This document shows positions 43,980 to 55,145 of a DNA stretch of 64,000 nucleotides, piece by piece (position 1 is the first letter of the stretch; every line of letters starts with the position of its first letter). The notes under the pieces were generated by a model. The model did no database searches, was not told the DNA's origin, and saw only the letters and a list, made by a program, of their open reading frames with translations. Source of the stretch: Nilaparvata lugens (Eukaryota > Arthropoda > Insecta > Hemiptera > Delphacidae); the NCBI RefSeq assembly GCF_014356525.2, contig NC_052510.1, positions 15,362,778-15,426,777 on the forward strand, read 5' to 3'. A program made the position numbers and the translations under genes.

Positions 43980-44360
43980 GAAACTATTCACGGTCACCTA
44001 CATCTTGAACACTGCCTACTCTATCAACATCCACCCCCTCACACCAAGGTAAGGGATGATTTGAGGGGGTACCCCATATAGGTGGAGAGGGGCATCAACC
44101 CCCGAGTTTATTTACGAGTATACACACCGTAAACATGAGTGTACGATCGTTGCCTGCCCAGAATAACTACCCTATTTACTACAGTACTACCGCCGGCTAA
44201 TAGAGCACCACTAACTTACATTTTATGGTAACAGTCTGTTAGATTAGAGTTGGGCCAACCGAATGTCTATTTTACGGCAACTAAATTGGCTCACCTCATT
44301 CAATGCTTTTCAAAGGCCCTGACGAGATTTGCACTGAACCACATTGAAAAAGCATTCAAT
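43980..44360. promoter_or_regulatory. Candidate conserved non-coding element
   Basis: Complex, non-repetitive block in a long AT-rich region, with CCGAGTTTATTTACGAGT, CACCGTAAACATGAGTGT, ACATTTTATGGTAACAG and CTATTTTACGGCAACTAAAT phrases (TTTATGG/TTTACGG homeodomain-type words). No frame. Confidence 0.3.
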
Positions 44361-45190
44361 TTTCATTGTAGTTTTCATTTTTTCAGTTTCATTGATTATT
44401 CCATGACGCATCATCTAATAGATTTATGATACTGTAAATAGAACACTAATTTGGATGCAGACCATGGAAAAGAGAATGGAAAATTGATTTTATTCGCGAT
44501 TGAATCATTTCTTTTTGGAGTATTCATTTATCTGTTTTTACGAGAGTATAAACTTCTTACGGTCAAGAGTTAAAGGGGAGGGTATCCTTGATACCCTTTC
44601 TGAGAATGGACAACTAAAGGTCCAACCTTCACAGTTTCATGTGAAAACGTTACAGTGATACCTCAACTTTGTCATATTTTACCTCTGCTCAATATTATAG
44701 TAAAACTCTTCTGTAGATTAATATGATTAATTAATTACTCTGACTGCTAATTATTTTCAACACTACAACGTAAGTTGAATTTTGCTTTCTTAAACACATG
44801 AATAAAGGAATCTCTATCTGAATCCCAACAAAATTTTAACGTTTCCAGAAATCAGGAACCAGGTCCAGATAACATAATATACATTCAGTTTATTCTATGT
44901 TCAATAATTCAATTAGTATGTGGTAATGTGATACAATACATCCAATTGAAATTGGGCACTCTCATCGTGTTATATTGATCAGGCACACCATGATAGGAAT
45001 GATTAAACATCTAATAAAAAAAGTGATATTACACGCAATTACTTGAAACAAATATTGTAATCACGTTCATGAATTTCGTTCAATTAAAATTCCAATCAAA
45101 TCACAACCGTGATATGCTATAATTACCATCAAAACCATATCTGTCTCTCTCTCATCCAATCCAATCAACACACACTATCACTCTCTATCA
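44360..45190. other. AT-rich unique sequence
   Basis: Nothing recognisable beyond short A/T runs. Confidence 0.4.
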
Positions 45191-45199
45191 CAATGCACG

Positions 45200-45580
45200 C
45201 AACATTTTGCAATAGAAGGGGAAAGGGGGATCCGCGTGTACAATCCATCAAACAGGGGGGACGTCCATCGACTCCCTCCCCCCAGCTTCAGCACCCATTT
45301 CGCGATCCCCTTAATCACAGCCATTATTTACCGTGTGTGTGTTTTGTCGTTTTATATGTAGAACGTGTTGTCGCAATTATTATTTCCTTGTGACACCCCT
45401 CTCCCCCTTGTAATGGAGCCCCCCTCGACAAAACCTACCCCAAAAACAGCTATCGCCATTTCGAGCATGTGTCACCAAAGCCTAGACACAGTCATTTATT
45501 TTCTTCTTATACACACAACATACATGCCATCATATTATTGTATAAACGATAACAGCAGAACGCGGCTACTAGTCATGTTT
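45200..45580. promoter_or_regulatory. GC-richer candidate regulatory island
   Basis: G- and C-runs alternate with CCTTAATCACAGCCATTATT, GTCGTTTTATATGTAG and GTCGCAATTATTATTTCC phrases. Two overlapping plus frames (94 and 74 codons) lack any recognisable domain. Regulatory role inferred. Confidence 0.3.
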
Positions 45581-46190
45581 TGTAGATAGTTTGTCTAAGC
45601 TACCTATCTTTACATCACATCTTTCCCTAATCTTTATACCAACAAATCACCTACTTTTTGCTGTAGGTGATACCCACATGAGCTCTAGGCTTGTGCATGG
45701 GTAACGCTGGCAAAATCTTGGAAAACGGTTTACAAACCGTAGACAATAAGTATCCGTGAATATTCAACCAAGAAGAAGCCTGTTTTATAAATTACAGAGC
45801 ATCTTATATTTGAACAGGCATTCTTGAAAATAGAAAAAATCTAAAATGTTACCAGACTACAAGAATATGAAAATTTCAAGGTGTTGATTGAAAAAACCCC
45901 TCTATCATCGAAGCTATGAGACTTGAAATGTGAGAGATTAAGGAAAATTGAGAAGCAAAAGGGAATTGCAAAACACCCCAGTAGATCTGATAATCAACAA
46001 GAACTTGCGAGCTGCATAACCCTTTCCATTCTATGTAATTGAATTTGCCAAGACAAGATCCACTTGCCGAGACAACATAAGACGGAATTCACATTTCACA
46101 CAGGCCACATGTGTCTATTTCCACTCATGTGATCCTACTTCATCACATCACAGAGTGTCACATGTGTGCACCACCCCTAAGCTGTCGGAT
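45580..46190. other. Unique sequence, no gene
   Basis: Contains a short inverted repeat (GGAAAACGGTTTACAAACCG, 45720-45739) and a GTCACATGTG word (46158). Nothing else recognised. Confidence 0.4.
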
Positions 46191-46440
46191 GACATCGAGT
46201 CATACAACCCTTCCAACACCGAGACGAGTCGGCCATTAGGGGGTAAACTACCCCAGTCTAGTTGGCTACAACCTTGCCAGTGCATCAGCCGGTCAAAATT
46301 CTCATCTCGAGTCCCTAGTGGCTAGTCCCGGTCCACAACCTGGATACCGATGATGATGATGATACCAAGGGTTGATACCCCTTCCCGGAGGGAGAGTCCC
46401 CCCAACCCCTGCCCGTCAAAAGACGAACTCCCACACAGAT
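46190..46440. repeat. GC-rich repeat-like block with GAT microsatellite
   Basis: Sharp GC change with the phrase TGGCTACAACCTTGCCAGTG, a GAT run (46350-46361) and GGTTGATACCCCTTCCCGGA. It has the look of an interspersed retroelement fragment, judging from composition and abrupt borders; no second copy lies in this window. The 61-codon frame that follows (46439-46624) is unassigned. Confidence 0.35.
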
Positions 46441-46624
46441 GCCCAGAATTGACTCAATTATAAATAGGAGCGTGCGAGAGCGTCAGCCTATTAGAATGGC
46501 CAAAACAGAAATGAGAATCATTAAACTGCTCACTCCTTGGGCGGCGAGCGAGATACTCAATATTGTTCTCGAGCACATTCTGATGATGATAAGAGCAATT
46601 GGGGAAGATCGAGTGAAGGATTAA

Positions 46625-47690
46625 AGGGTGTTATAAATTCATGCCTTTGGGGTCTGCCTACTCATTTACTTAATTGTAATGGGCGGTATTGGAATCTACA
46701 TTTGCCTGAAATTAGGATTATGTACTATCTTTGAATTGAGAACTTGATACAAGAGATATAAAACTGTTGCTCATTAGTGGGTACTTAATAATGATTCAGA
46801 GAGTAACTAAAAACATGAAAATGACAAGACATGTTATACACAATCTTTCTATCAATATTGAATATGTGTAATGTGTAGTGCTGTTCTCAGAGTTTAAATT
46901 CAAATTATAATGATTCAAATGTAGAGTTCTTATCCAAATTATATTGCTCTCAATAGAAGAAGCTCGAAATATAAGTGCGGGGTATGGATACCCATTGACA
47001 AATGTTCCAAAATATACAGAAATCAACTGCATTTAAATAATTGAGATTCCACAATAAACTCCATTTTTCAAGATGAACCAAAAAGAAAAACAAGATAATA
47101 TTGAGAATTATTGTCGAATAATTTGAGGTTTATGATCGACCGTTCATACAGTTCAACACTGTTCGATGGAAAGCATAATTTATGCTCAGTCCTATTTTTT
47201 TCCACTCTGACCTATTCCATTTTTATTAACACTAATACTTGAATTTCAGAAAAACCTAAGTAATGATGGAATTTCTTACATAACAGGTGACTAGTGATTT
47301 CTTTACCAATAAGTTCAACTTCTGGAGAAATATTCTCAAACATGATACTTTTAAAAATATCACAAACTTTCAAATTTATGAAAAACTCTAATCTATAAAA
47401 GACAATAATTTCCTCCGAGGAAGCAAGCTCAGGCACCAAATGGTAATATTTTCAAGTAGCCAAAAGCATTATAGCAAACAAAATAATATCCTGAGTCCTT
47501 TGTTCCAGAAGGCGCATTGTAAAGTGTATTGTACAGAAGACAGGGTTTATCTGAAATATTTCCGGCGAGCAAACCCTTTCTTCCTAATTCAACTTCAACA
47601 AAACCAATTCAATTTATTCCGACGAAAGAAGTGGAGCACTATAACATAGCGAGCAGTACATTGCTGAAGCTCACACATTCCCTGCACAAA
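46625..47690. other. AT-rich unique sequence
   Basis: Several 68-78 codon frames on both strands with no recognisable content. Confidence 0.4.
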
Positions 47691-48560
47691 GAAAAGAAAA
47701 ACGAGCAGAGAGACGATGAGAAGAAGAATAGATAGATAGATAGAAGAAGGAGATGAAGCAGAAGAAGAAGAAAAAGAAGATGAAGTGAAAATCTAAGGGC
47801 TGATGGAAGAAGGAGAAGAATGTGAGAGTATTTGAAAAGAAAAAAAATGAGATGAAGAGTGTTGGAAGTACTACGGAAATTGGAGAGGGAGGAGAAGGAA
47901 GAAGAAGGAATGACATAGAAAAGTTTAAAAAAATATTTACAATAGAAACATGTGGGGGAAGTGGAAAAAGAATAATAAGGACCACAGAAGGATCCAAGAG
48001 AATAAAGTAACAGAGGAAAATGGAAAGAGAGGACACAGAAGAAAACCAAGAGAAGCAAGTATAAGAGGAATATACACAGAGAACAGCTTCGTTGAAGATG
48101 AAAACTATAAAAATGGATGGAAAATGATAGAAGGAAAAGTAGAAGCAGAGACAATAAGAATGAGAATAGTTAAAAGCTTATCAGAAAACAAATGAGGAGA
48201 AAAATCAGAATAAGCATTGGAATAAGGAGAAGATAGATCATAAGAGAAGGAAAAACAAGGAGAGCTGAGAAGATGAGGGTAAATAGGAAAGACAACAAAT
48301 AAGAAGACGGATGAGGAGAAAAAGAAGATGAAGATGAGGTGGAAAAATGTTATATGAAAGTGACGATAATAGGGCAAGCGGAAGAAAAAACTTGAAAAGA
48401 GATGGAAAAACTACACAGATGTAAACGAAGATGAAAGCGGTCAGGGAAGGGCAAATGAAAAAAGAAAATTAAAGAAGGAGAAGTGGGCAAAGACAGAACT
48501 TGGAATAAGAACAAGAAGATGAGAAAAATGAGGGAAGTGCGAATAGACAGAGGAAAGCGC
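47690..48560. repeat. Polypurine tract
   Basis: About 870 bases of A/G-skewed plus strand with a GATA run at 47728-47742 and GAA runs at 47758-47780. Minus frames of 171 and 121 codons are Ser/Leu/Phe low complexity; plus frames are Glu/Lys/Arg-rich. Confidence 0.7.
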
Positions 48561-48905
48561 AGATATACTCGATTGGCGAAATGAAACTCAGAGGATAAGT
48601 GTAGCAGCGACTGCAAGATTCCTGGGGCGGACTCAGGGATAACTTGCTCCATCCCTATTTCAAGGGTTTAGGGACGAACGAATTCCGGCTAGGAGGTGAT
48701 AACAGGGTTATTGAGAGGCCCCCGGACAGGGGTAGGGGGGACTGCGAGCCCCTCCAAATATATTAAGCACGGACCATTGGTCGTCGAGTCTCCCAGCATC
48801 ACTGTGGAATAGTAAGCGGGGCCTTTCCACTAACCCTTTCAAGGGATAAGGACACACACACACACACACCCACACTCCCTTCGGCCCTTGGCTCACTCAA
48901 CTATT
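48560..48905 (-). repeat. GC-rich interspersed repeat (TE-like)
   Basis: An abrupt switch from the purine tract to complex GC-rich sequence. Minus-strand phrases AACCCTGTTATCACCTCC, GGAATTCGTTCGTCCC and AATCTTGCAGTCGCTGC are familiar to me from repeated planthopper sequence. A CA run lies at 48851-48870 and ACTATTATTATTGTTATT follows. Possibly the 5' region of a retroelement; class uncertain. Confidence 0.4.
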
Positions 48906-49150
48906 ATTATTGTTATTCTTGCCAGACCATCAACACGGGCACTCGAGTCAAGTTGGTGCACAAGATAGACTCAGTCGGTGTGCACTGCACATGCTAATGG
49001 ATGTCTTCTTGTATCTTCCAAGTGTTGCTGAATATTTAATTCAACTGTGCACGTTACTTGGGAATAATTGGTGTCAGAAATTACGAGAATGTTATACGTA
49101 GAAGTACATATCACTGTAGCAGTATAGAAGACCAGCAGCATCGTGTTGTA
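48906..49150. other. Unique sequence
   Basis: Mixed composition, 63-codon plus frame without recognisable features. Confidence 0.35.
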
Positions 49151-49975
49151 AGCAGTATAGTTGACCGAACGTAGTGAGGTCTATGTTTCAACTCGATTTG
49201 CTTTTGTCTGTCTGTATGTAACGCGATTACGTCCAAATGCGTTGATAGAATTCGATGAGATTTGACAGGAATATTCCTTTTTCAACTGCGCGTCGATGTA
49301 TGTAATGTTGCATTTAAGGATGATATGAAAAGAAAAGGAATTCCTCCATACTCTGATGTTACTATATATATAATTTACTTTGAAGTTTGAAGATAGGATC
49401 AGACTATAGAATTATTCATTATCGAATTTAAACCAGGTATGTAATTGTCCCACGTCATCTTGCAGGAGTTTAGTTTTATTGTATTTATTTTCTCTTTTTG
49501 AAAGTTTAACTGTCATGATAGCCTCAAGACGGCACAATAATTAATTGGATATCACGTAATCATATAATATGTAGTATTCTTGTTAGTAGTTTTGTTTTTT
49601 CCAAGCTTTTGCGATTTTTGTAAATTACTGTAATACTATCTTTAACATTATAAAATTTTAATTGTATATGAAGTACTTGAAGCAGAATAAGTGAACTGCA
49701 ACTGCCAACACACAAGGTTTCTTATGTTGGCAGTGCCAAATATTACATTGATAATATTGTTATGTACTTAAGTTAAAATCAATGTCTATTTGTATTGTAT
49801 ACTCTTGTAATTAATATTGTACAAATATGTATTTGTAATTTTTGGCAATAAATTCAATTCAATTAAAAAAAATCAGCTGACAAGTGGATTATTTATTGCA
49901 TGCATTACACAGATGTCTGGTCGTGTCTATTTCTATAAGGTAGGGTTTCAATATTTTCTATGATGCCTGCCGATC
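49150..49975 (+). repeat. Planthopper-type repeat split by a retroelement insertion
   Basis: 49150-49430 carries phrases that I recall as a common planthopper repeat (CGAACGTAGTGAGGTCTATG, GTATGTAACGCGATTACGTC, CAACTGCGCGTCGATG, AGACTATAGAATTATTCAT). The continuation I expect next (ATCAGCTGACAAGTGG, then ACACAGATGTCTGG) appears only at 49872-49915. About 435 foreign bases (49431-49867) with a LINE-like 3' end lie between. Relies partly on memory of the family. Confidence 0.5.
49431..49867 (+). mobile_element. Non-LTR retrotransposon 3' end with terminal hairpin
   Basis: Ends GGCAATAAATTCAATTCAAT plus A-run. About 130 bases upstream is a hairpin with stem CTGCCAAC/GTTGGCAG (49702-49709 and 49726-49733) and loop ending CTTAT. 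A similar hairpin precedes the 60.32 kb end. Poly-A signal AATAAA, short direct repeats at the 3' end and a stem-loop are features of CR1/L2/Jockey-type LINE tails. No frame preserved. Confidence 0.6.
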
Positions 49976-50640
49976 AGTAGCAATATTCTCACATTTGAAA
50001 AACAAATTTAATAGGTGATTGAAAATAAAATAAAAAATGATTAAATGAACTGAATAATGCAGAAGATATTATAATATTCTTGACTGAAAAAAATAGTCTA
50101 TTTTTAAAAATAGTTAAGAAATATTTTTATCAAATGGAAAGATTATCACGAAACTGGATAAATCATCATATGGCATACAAATTCAAACGTGAACTGAGTT
50201 TATTAATACAAGTGAGATTTCGATCTTGGATAAAACAAATAACAGTTTTCAAGAGTAAATTATGATTCAACTGTGAATTGTGATTCAACTGAATCAACTT
50301 GAACAGGTGACATCAGATACTTGTGGATGAGAAAACTGCATGAGGTCTACTGTTCGAAGAACTACTACTAAATAGCAGTACAGTTATTGTAACAGTTTAG
50401 TGTTGTAAGGTGGAAGCTGAAGATTAGGTACTAGAAAGTGAATTCTATACCTATTGTGAATTGTGATAATACAAGAATTTTCTGTGAAATATGTCTCCAA
50501 CCTTTTCAACAATATTTTTCCTTATTTTACAATATAAGGTAGAATATATACATAATTATTGAATATAAACATAATAATTAAAATTATAAATTTAATAAGT
50601 TGTCATACCAATTTCTTTGAAAATCTTGACCAGACGATAA
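49975..50640. other. AT-rich unique sequence
   Basis: Nothing recognisable beyond short A/T runs. Confidence 0.4.
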
Positions 50641-50650
50641 TATCAGTGGT

Positions 50651-50685
50651 GAACATACCTGAAACAAAAGAGATCAAAATGAAAA
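50651..50685 (-). other. Recursive-splice-like junction (minus)
   Basis: The minus strand reads TTTTGATCTCTTTTGTTTCAG joined to GTATGTTCACC; the junction is between 50659 and 50658. It has a long pyrimidine-rich tract and a good donor, and is the strongest of the four by eye. Its core is identical to the 27.18 kb site. Confidence 0.45.
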
Positions 50686-50815
50686 ATCATGTGTAACATT
50701 ATTTCCAAATAGACAAGAGTATTCAACATACAGTAGATCGGAAAGATAGGCTATGTAATCAAAATAATATATCTCCCACAATGTAGACTAACCAAAGTTG
50801 AAGGACAATAACTGA

Positions 50816-50952
50816 GGCCCGGTTGCACAAAAGTCTGTTTAATTTCAATCATGATTAAATTCCACGAGAACTAATCAGCGAAGGTTCTTCTCTGATTGGT
50901 TCTTGTGGCATTTAATCGGGATTGAAAGTTAACAGACTTTTGTGCAACCCAG
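50816..50952. mobile_element. MITE, ~137 bp hairpin
   Basis: Ends GGCCCGGTTGCACAAAAGTC and ACTTTTGTGCAACCCAG; arms of ~55 bp include ATTAAATTCCACGAGAAC / GTTCTTGTGGCATTTAAT and AATCAG/CTGATT. The CCGGTTGCACAAAAG terminus is a pattern known to me from hairpin MITEs of several insects. TSD not resolved. Confidence 0.85.
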
Positions 50953-50954
50953 TT

Positions 50955-51490
50955 CAACTGTGCCATCAAACTACAGATGATAACTTGTAGGTTTTATTGA
51001 GAGGTATTGAAGAAACCCGAACATTTCTGGTTGATAGATTTGAAATGTAAACATTCGCCAATATCATTCGTCATTTTATTTTAATCGCAAATTATGAATT
51101 CAAATACGCAAGTAAAATATGAATAGAATGCTATTTCATTACTGATTAAGAGAATAAAAACTACCAGAAGTAATTCAATTACAATAAAAAAATATAGTAT
51201 CGGAATTCCAGGGTAAAACTGAGATGTACTTGCGTTCTCTACAACATGATTCAGTCGCAGAATTATCATCCATTTTACAGTATTTGCCATTTATAATAAT
51301 AATCCCATAAACAACATTTTGACACTATCATTCCACCCTCTCTTCTGGTCCACTTGCGGTTTTTTCACATTCTTAATTACTAAATTCACTGTAACTTGAA
51401 AGCCTTTTCAAAATTCATCACACCCTTTCCACACAAGTGCTAAAAGAGCATGTCTCTGCACTCTATATCCACCGGAAGTGTGTCTAGTTT
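50955..51490. other. AT-rich unique sequence
   Basis: Nothing recognisable beyond short A/T runs. Confidence 0.4.
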
Positions 51491-51850
51491 TTTGTCGACC
51501 GGAAAAAGACAAGGAGGCAAAATTGATGTTTGGTTATGGTGTAATGTAAGGTGAAGATAATCCTCCCTTTCATGCTCTTCCTTCTTCTATCATCAACCCT
51601 CCACTTTTCATATCCACTACCTTGCTCTTGCTCTCTAATCATTGCCATGCCGCCCTCGCGCTCAACACACATTAATAAGAGATAACTGGGGAGGAATGGA
51701 TGGAGAGAGATAGAAAGAGGAGAAGTGAGTGAGAAAGAGCGAGAGAGTACAAAAAGATAACTGGGGAGGAATGAATAGAGAGAGATAAAAAGAGGAAGAG
51801 TGAGAGGGAGTGAGGAGTACGAAAAGGGGTTGCACCAAAAGAGGCTGCTA
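51490..51850. repeat. CT-rich then GA-rich sequence with a local duplication
   Basis: 51680-51830 holds GATAACTGGGGAGGAATG at 51683 and 51760 followed by GAGAGAGATA in both, i.e. a ~77 bp tandem duplication within a purine-rich block. Confidence 0.7.
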
Positions 51851-52166
51851 TAATTCTTCTTCTTCGTGGAGAGGAAAGTGGAAGTAATTATAAAGGCACT
51901 GCAACATTCAGTATGCTGAGTGGTGTACCAAGTTGCGAAGGGTAAAGTATGTGGGATGGGTGGCTGACTTCACCGCTGAGTCCCTAGTATGCAAATTACA
52001 CATCATGCTAAATCTTGATCTTAAATTTACTTAAATCTTGTTCATTCACATTTAATTCTACTCCAAAATGTTTATTCACAAGTTTCAAGTAAATAAGATT
52101 TATAAGTTAAGAGTTCCTAAAACTAGAAGCCACAAGTGCAAGAGTCCTAATAATTTGAATTTCATA
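51850..52166. other. Unique sequence
   Basis: Nothing recognisable beyond short A/T runs. Confidence 0.4.
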
Positions 52167-52600
52167 AATATCAAGAGGACCTTGACAAAAATTAAACTGT
52201 AAGAAAAATTAAATATTGAATAATTAAACCCAAAGGGACGAATGATGACAACCCATCGTCGTAAGACTAGCTATGAATTTCATTATGTAAAATTATAACA
52301 GATAAAAATATCGAATTATTTTGAATTCATATACTGTAATCCACTTATTAGTGCAGCAACTGTCGTACAATACATGAATCGTCCACAATATCGAGAAGAG
52401 CTTGACAAAAATGATAATATATGAAAAATTTACCAATAAAGAATTAAACCCACAAGAACTAATGATGACACCTCATCATCATAAAACTGGCTATGAATTT
52501 TTCAAGTAACATTACAACAAATAGAGTTATCGAATCATTTTGAATATAATATACTCTAATCCACTTATAAGTGTAGCAACTGTTACATGAATGCTCATCT
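52167..52600. repeat. Diverged tandem duplication, 220 bp unit
   Basis: AATATCAAGAGGACCTTGAC at 52167 and AATATCGAGAAGAGCTTGAC at 52387 open two copies that also share GAATTAAACCCA, AATGATGACA, GGCTATGAATTT-like, TAATCCACTTAT and GCAACTGT landmarks in order. About a fifth of positions differ, judged by eye. Confidence 0.85.
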
Positions 52601-52970
52601 TCTGTGGATAACAAACTTCAAAGTGAATAAGTTGACTACTGGTTCCCACTCAGCTAACTCAAATATATTCAACCATAACAAATACATAATTAGCAAGCCG
52701 AACATTTATTCTCAAATAAAAATCCAGAAACACAATAAAACTGCTTTTTTATTTTGACTTGGGGTAATCGTTGAAGCCATGTAATCTCACAATACAAGCT
52801 ATCAATAAGATGTGGAGTGGGCTGCAGCTGCAGTGGGCCAAAGCCTATTCAAGTGCTGCTGTAAAAGATGCTTGTTTGTATTGCATACAAGAGAGAGAGA
52901 GAGAGCTTGTATTGTATTGCCGGGATTTGAATTTATTAGCAAAAGGAGGCTGTAAATCGTGCGAGCGTTT
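52600..52970. other. Unique sequence
   Basis: Short GA run at 52890-52903. A 145-codon plus frame (52771-53208) begins here: its first ~60 residues have mixed, Cys-containing composition (ACLYCIQERERELVLYCRDLN) and the rest is low complexity from the TTC tract. No family recognised. Confidence 0.35.
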
Positions 52971-53890
52971 TTTACGACAACCGCCCTTGTCTTTTCACTT
53001 GTCGATTGTCCTATTTTCCTTTCAGTACTTTTTCTTCTTCATCTTCTCCCTCTTCTTCGTCATCTTCTTCTTCTTCTTCTTCTTCTTCACCATCTTCTTC
53101 GCCTTCTTCTCCTACTTCTTGTTTTTCTTTTGCAACATTCTATCCTTAGACATTTTCTTCTCTGTGGTTCCATACATCAATTTTGCCCTTTATAAGTTAT
53201 TCTTCTAAATTATATTATCCTTTTTCGTGATATTTTTATGCTTTGCCTTTAATCTTGTGATATGGAATTCCTTTTTTTCTATAATATATTCCTCATAATA
53301 AACACAATCATTTTGTTGGTGTTCTTTATCTACACTGTAGTATTTTTCATACCATCAAAGTATTCATCATTTTGATCCTTGACTTCTTATTTTCCTTCCT
53401 CCTCCTTCTTGTCTTCTCTTTCTTCTTCTTCGTGCAGTATTTTATTGTTGACTTGATTCTCAACTCTTCTTCATCATCCTCTCTTTTGTATTGCCCTTTC
53501 TTCAATATTTTTAAATCAATTTATAGTTTCCTATAATCTGCCTGCTGACTTCCTTTTCCTTCAAATTTGTATTCTTATTTATACCCTTGCCCACCTGTGA
53601 AAAAATGAAGAGGACAATGATCCTCTCTTCTTTTTCATTTTTCCAACTCACTTCATCTGCCTTCTGCGTATCTTTCATCTTTCTTTTCAAAATTATCAAT
53701 TATTTCCAGTTTTTCTACCCACTTTAACAAAGTTTCGATTTTCCACCTTTTAATTATTAGTCTTTCATTCCTCCAACATTATCACTTATTTCCACCCACT
53801 TTTTACCATTTTCACCTTCTCACCAATTCATTTCTCGTCCCTTCTGTTCACAATTCTGTATATCTTATCCTTGCAACATACTGTATCTCC
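52970..53890. repeat. Long pyrimidine-rich tract
   Basis: TTC run at 53064-53088, then CT-skewed sequence for 800 bases. Plus frames are Phe/Leu/Ser-rich. Confidence 0.7.
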
Positions 53891-53892
53891 AC

Positions 53893-55145
53893 TCACTCCA
53901 AAAATATTTCAATTTCTTTCACCTTTATATTGATGCTCAGACTCAATACTTCTTAACGCTTGATTGTTAATACTTGCATCATCATGGGTGATCAGAGGAG
54001 GTGGTTCGCTCGCATGCAATTTATGCTCCAACTTTTTTCATTCACACAATACTCCAATGTTTTGCCACAACTCACTCAGTCTCTCTCTCCCTCACATACT
54101 CACTCTTTCACTCTCACACATACACACATACCACCTCTGATTTCTTCAATCTCCTCTCCGACTCCATTCTTGTCTTTTACGAGCGCCGTCCCCGTTTTAT
54201 TTCAGCCATAAGCATCTTCTCTCAACTCAATAGCAACTGACTCCCGGCCATATAATCGGCTTCAAATTACTCGGCAATCAAACGAATCGTTCGGATGCAT
54301 TTTATTTCGTGATGAATTTTTCCACGAAAAATCTTCATTTTATATGCGTGTGACTCATGTTTTCAAAGTGAGCAATAAAGTTTACAGCCTTTCGCGTTTC
54401 TTATATTGCTGCAGAGCGGGTTGGATTGATGGTTCAGGTTAGTGAAACACTGGAAAAGATTTCAGAACTTTTTATGGCAAGTAATGTCGTGATTTCAATA
54501 CTAATTATTGTTTAATTGCTCTTAGATAAGATACTCATTTTACTGGTTGCTTTCACATGACTCCATATAGTATAGTAGAGATATTTCAAATAAAGTAAAT
54601 GAGTGACAAATAAATAACTGAATAAGAAATAAAATTAGATATATTATTCAGAGTAAAGCAAAAAATGACATATTAAAAAAAATTGAAATTGTGACAATCA
54701 TGAGATCTATATTATTCATTAACATGAAGGAGAAAGAAGTATTATAATGTATATTTGGACAGTAAATTTTTGTGATCATTATAATAAGTGTTTACATAGC
54801 CTCATTTCAACTATATCACAATTAGGGAGAGAAACAGTTGTGGGTTTATCCCGTTGATTCTCTACCAATCATTAAATTGATGTGATTGTGGAATGAAATT
54901 CTTTAATTATCATAGTCTGCTTATCGTTTCCTCAGAGTTGGATACGATTTGATAACAAAATATTAATACTTTGTAAGGTTTTCAATAACAGTATCATAGA
55001 GAAACAATAGCTTTAGTAGATATCCCATGGTATAGGGCGTTTATGTCGCAACTTTTACTGTTATCTCAAGCTGATAGTTCATGTAATTCTTCCCGTGAAG
55101 CTGAGTTGCACTGGTAGTCTCTCATATTGTGCCGTTCATACACTC
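53893..55145. repeat. Large tandem duplication, copy 1 (1253 bp)
   Basis: First copy of a unit that restarts at 55146. It starts TCACTCCAAAAATATTTC and ends GTGCCGTTCATACACTC. Internally it holds a CT/CA-rich part (54070-54130), a complex CpG-containing part (54180-54430, with CATTTTATTTCGTGATG and AATCTTCATTTTATATGCG), and AT-rich remainder. The 79-83 codon frames recur in copy 2 because of the duplication, not because of selection. Confidence 0.9.

Noticed and set aside
47639..48154. 171-codon minus frame
   Set aside because: Composition artefact of the 47.7-48.6 kb purine tract; multiple hydrophobic stretches are poly-Leu/Phe, not designed membrane segments.
53585..53610. Minus-strand TTCATTTTTTCACAG joined to GTGGGC
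   Set aside because: The acceptor half is good but GTGGGC is a weak donor, and the site lies in a low-complexity CT-rich tract where such words arise by chance.
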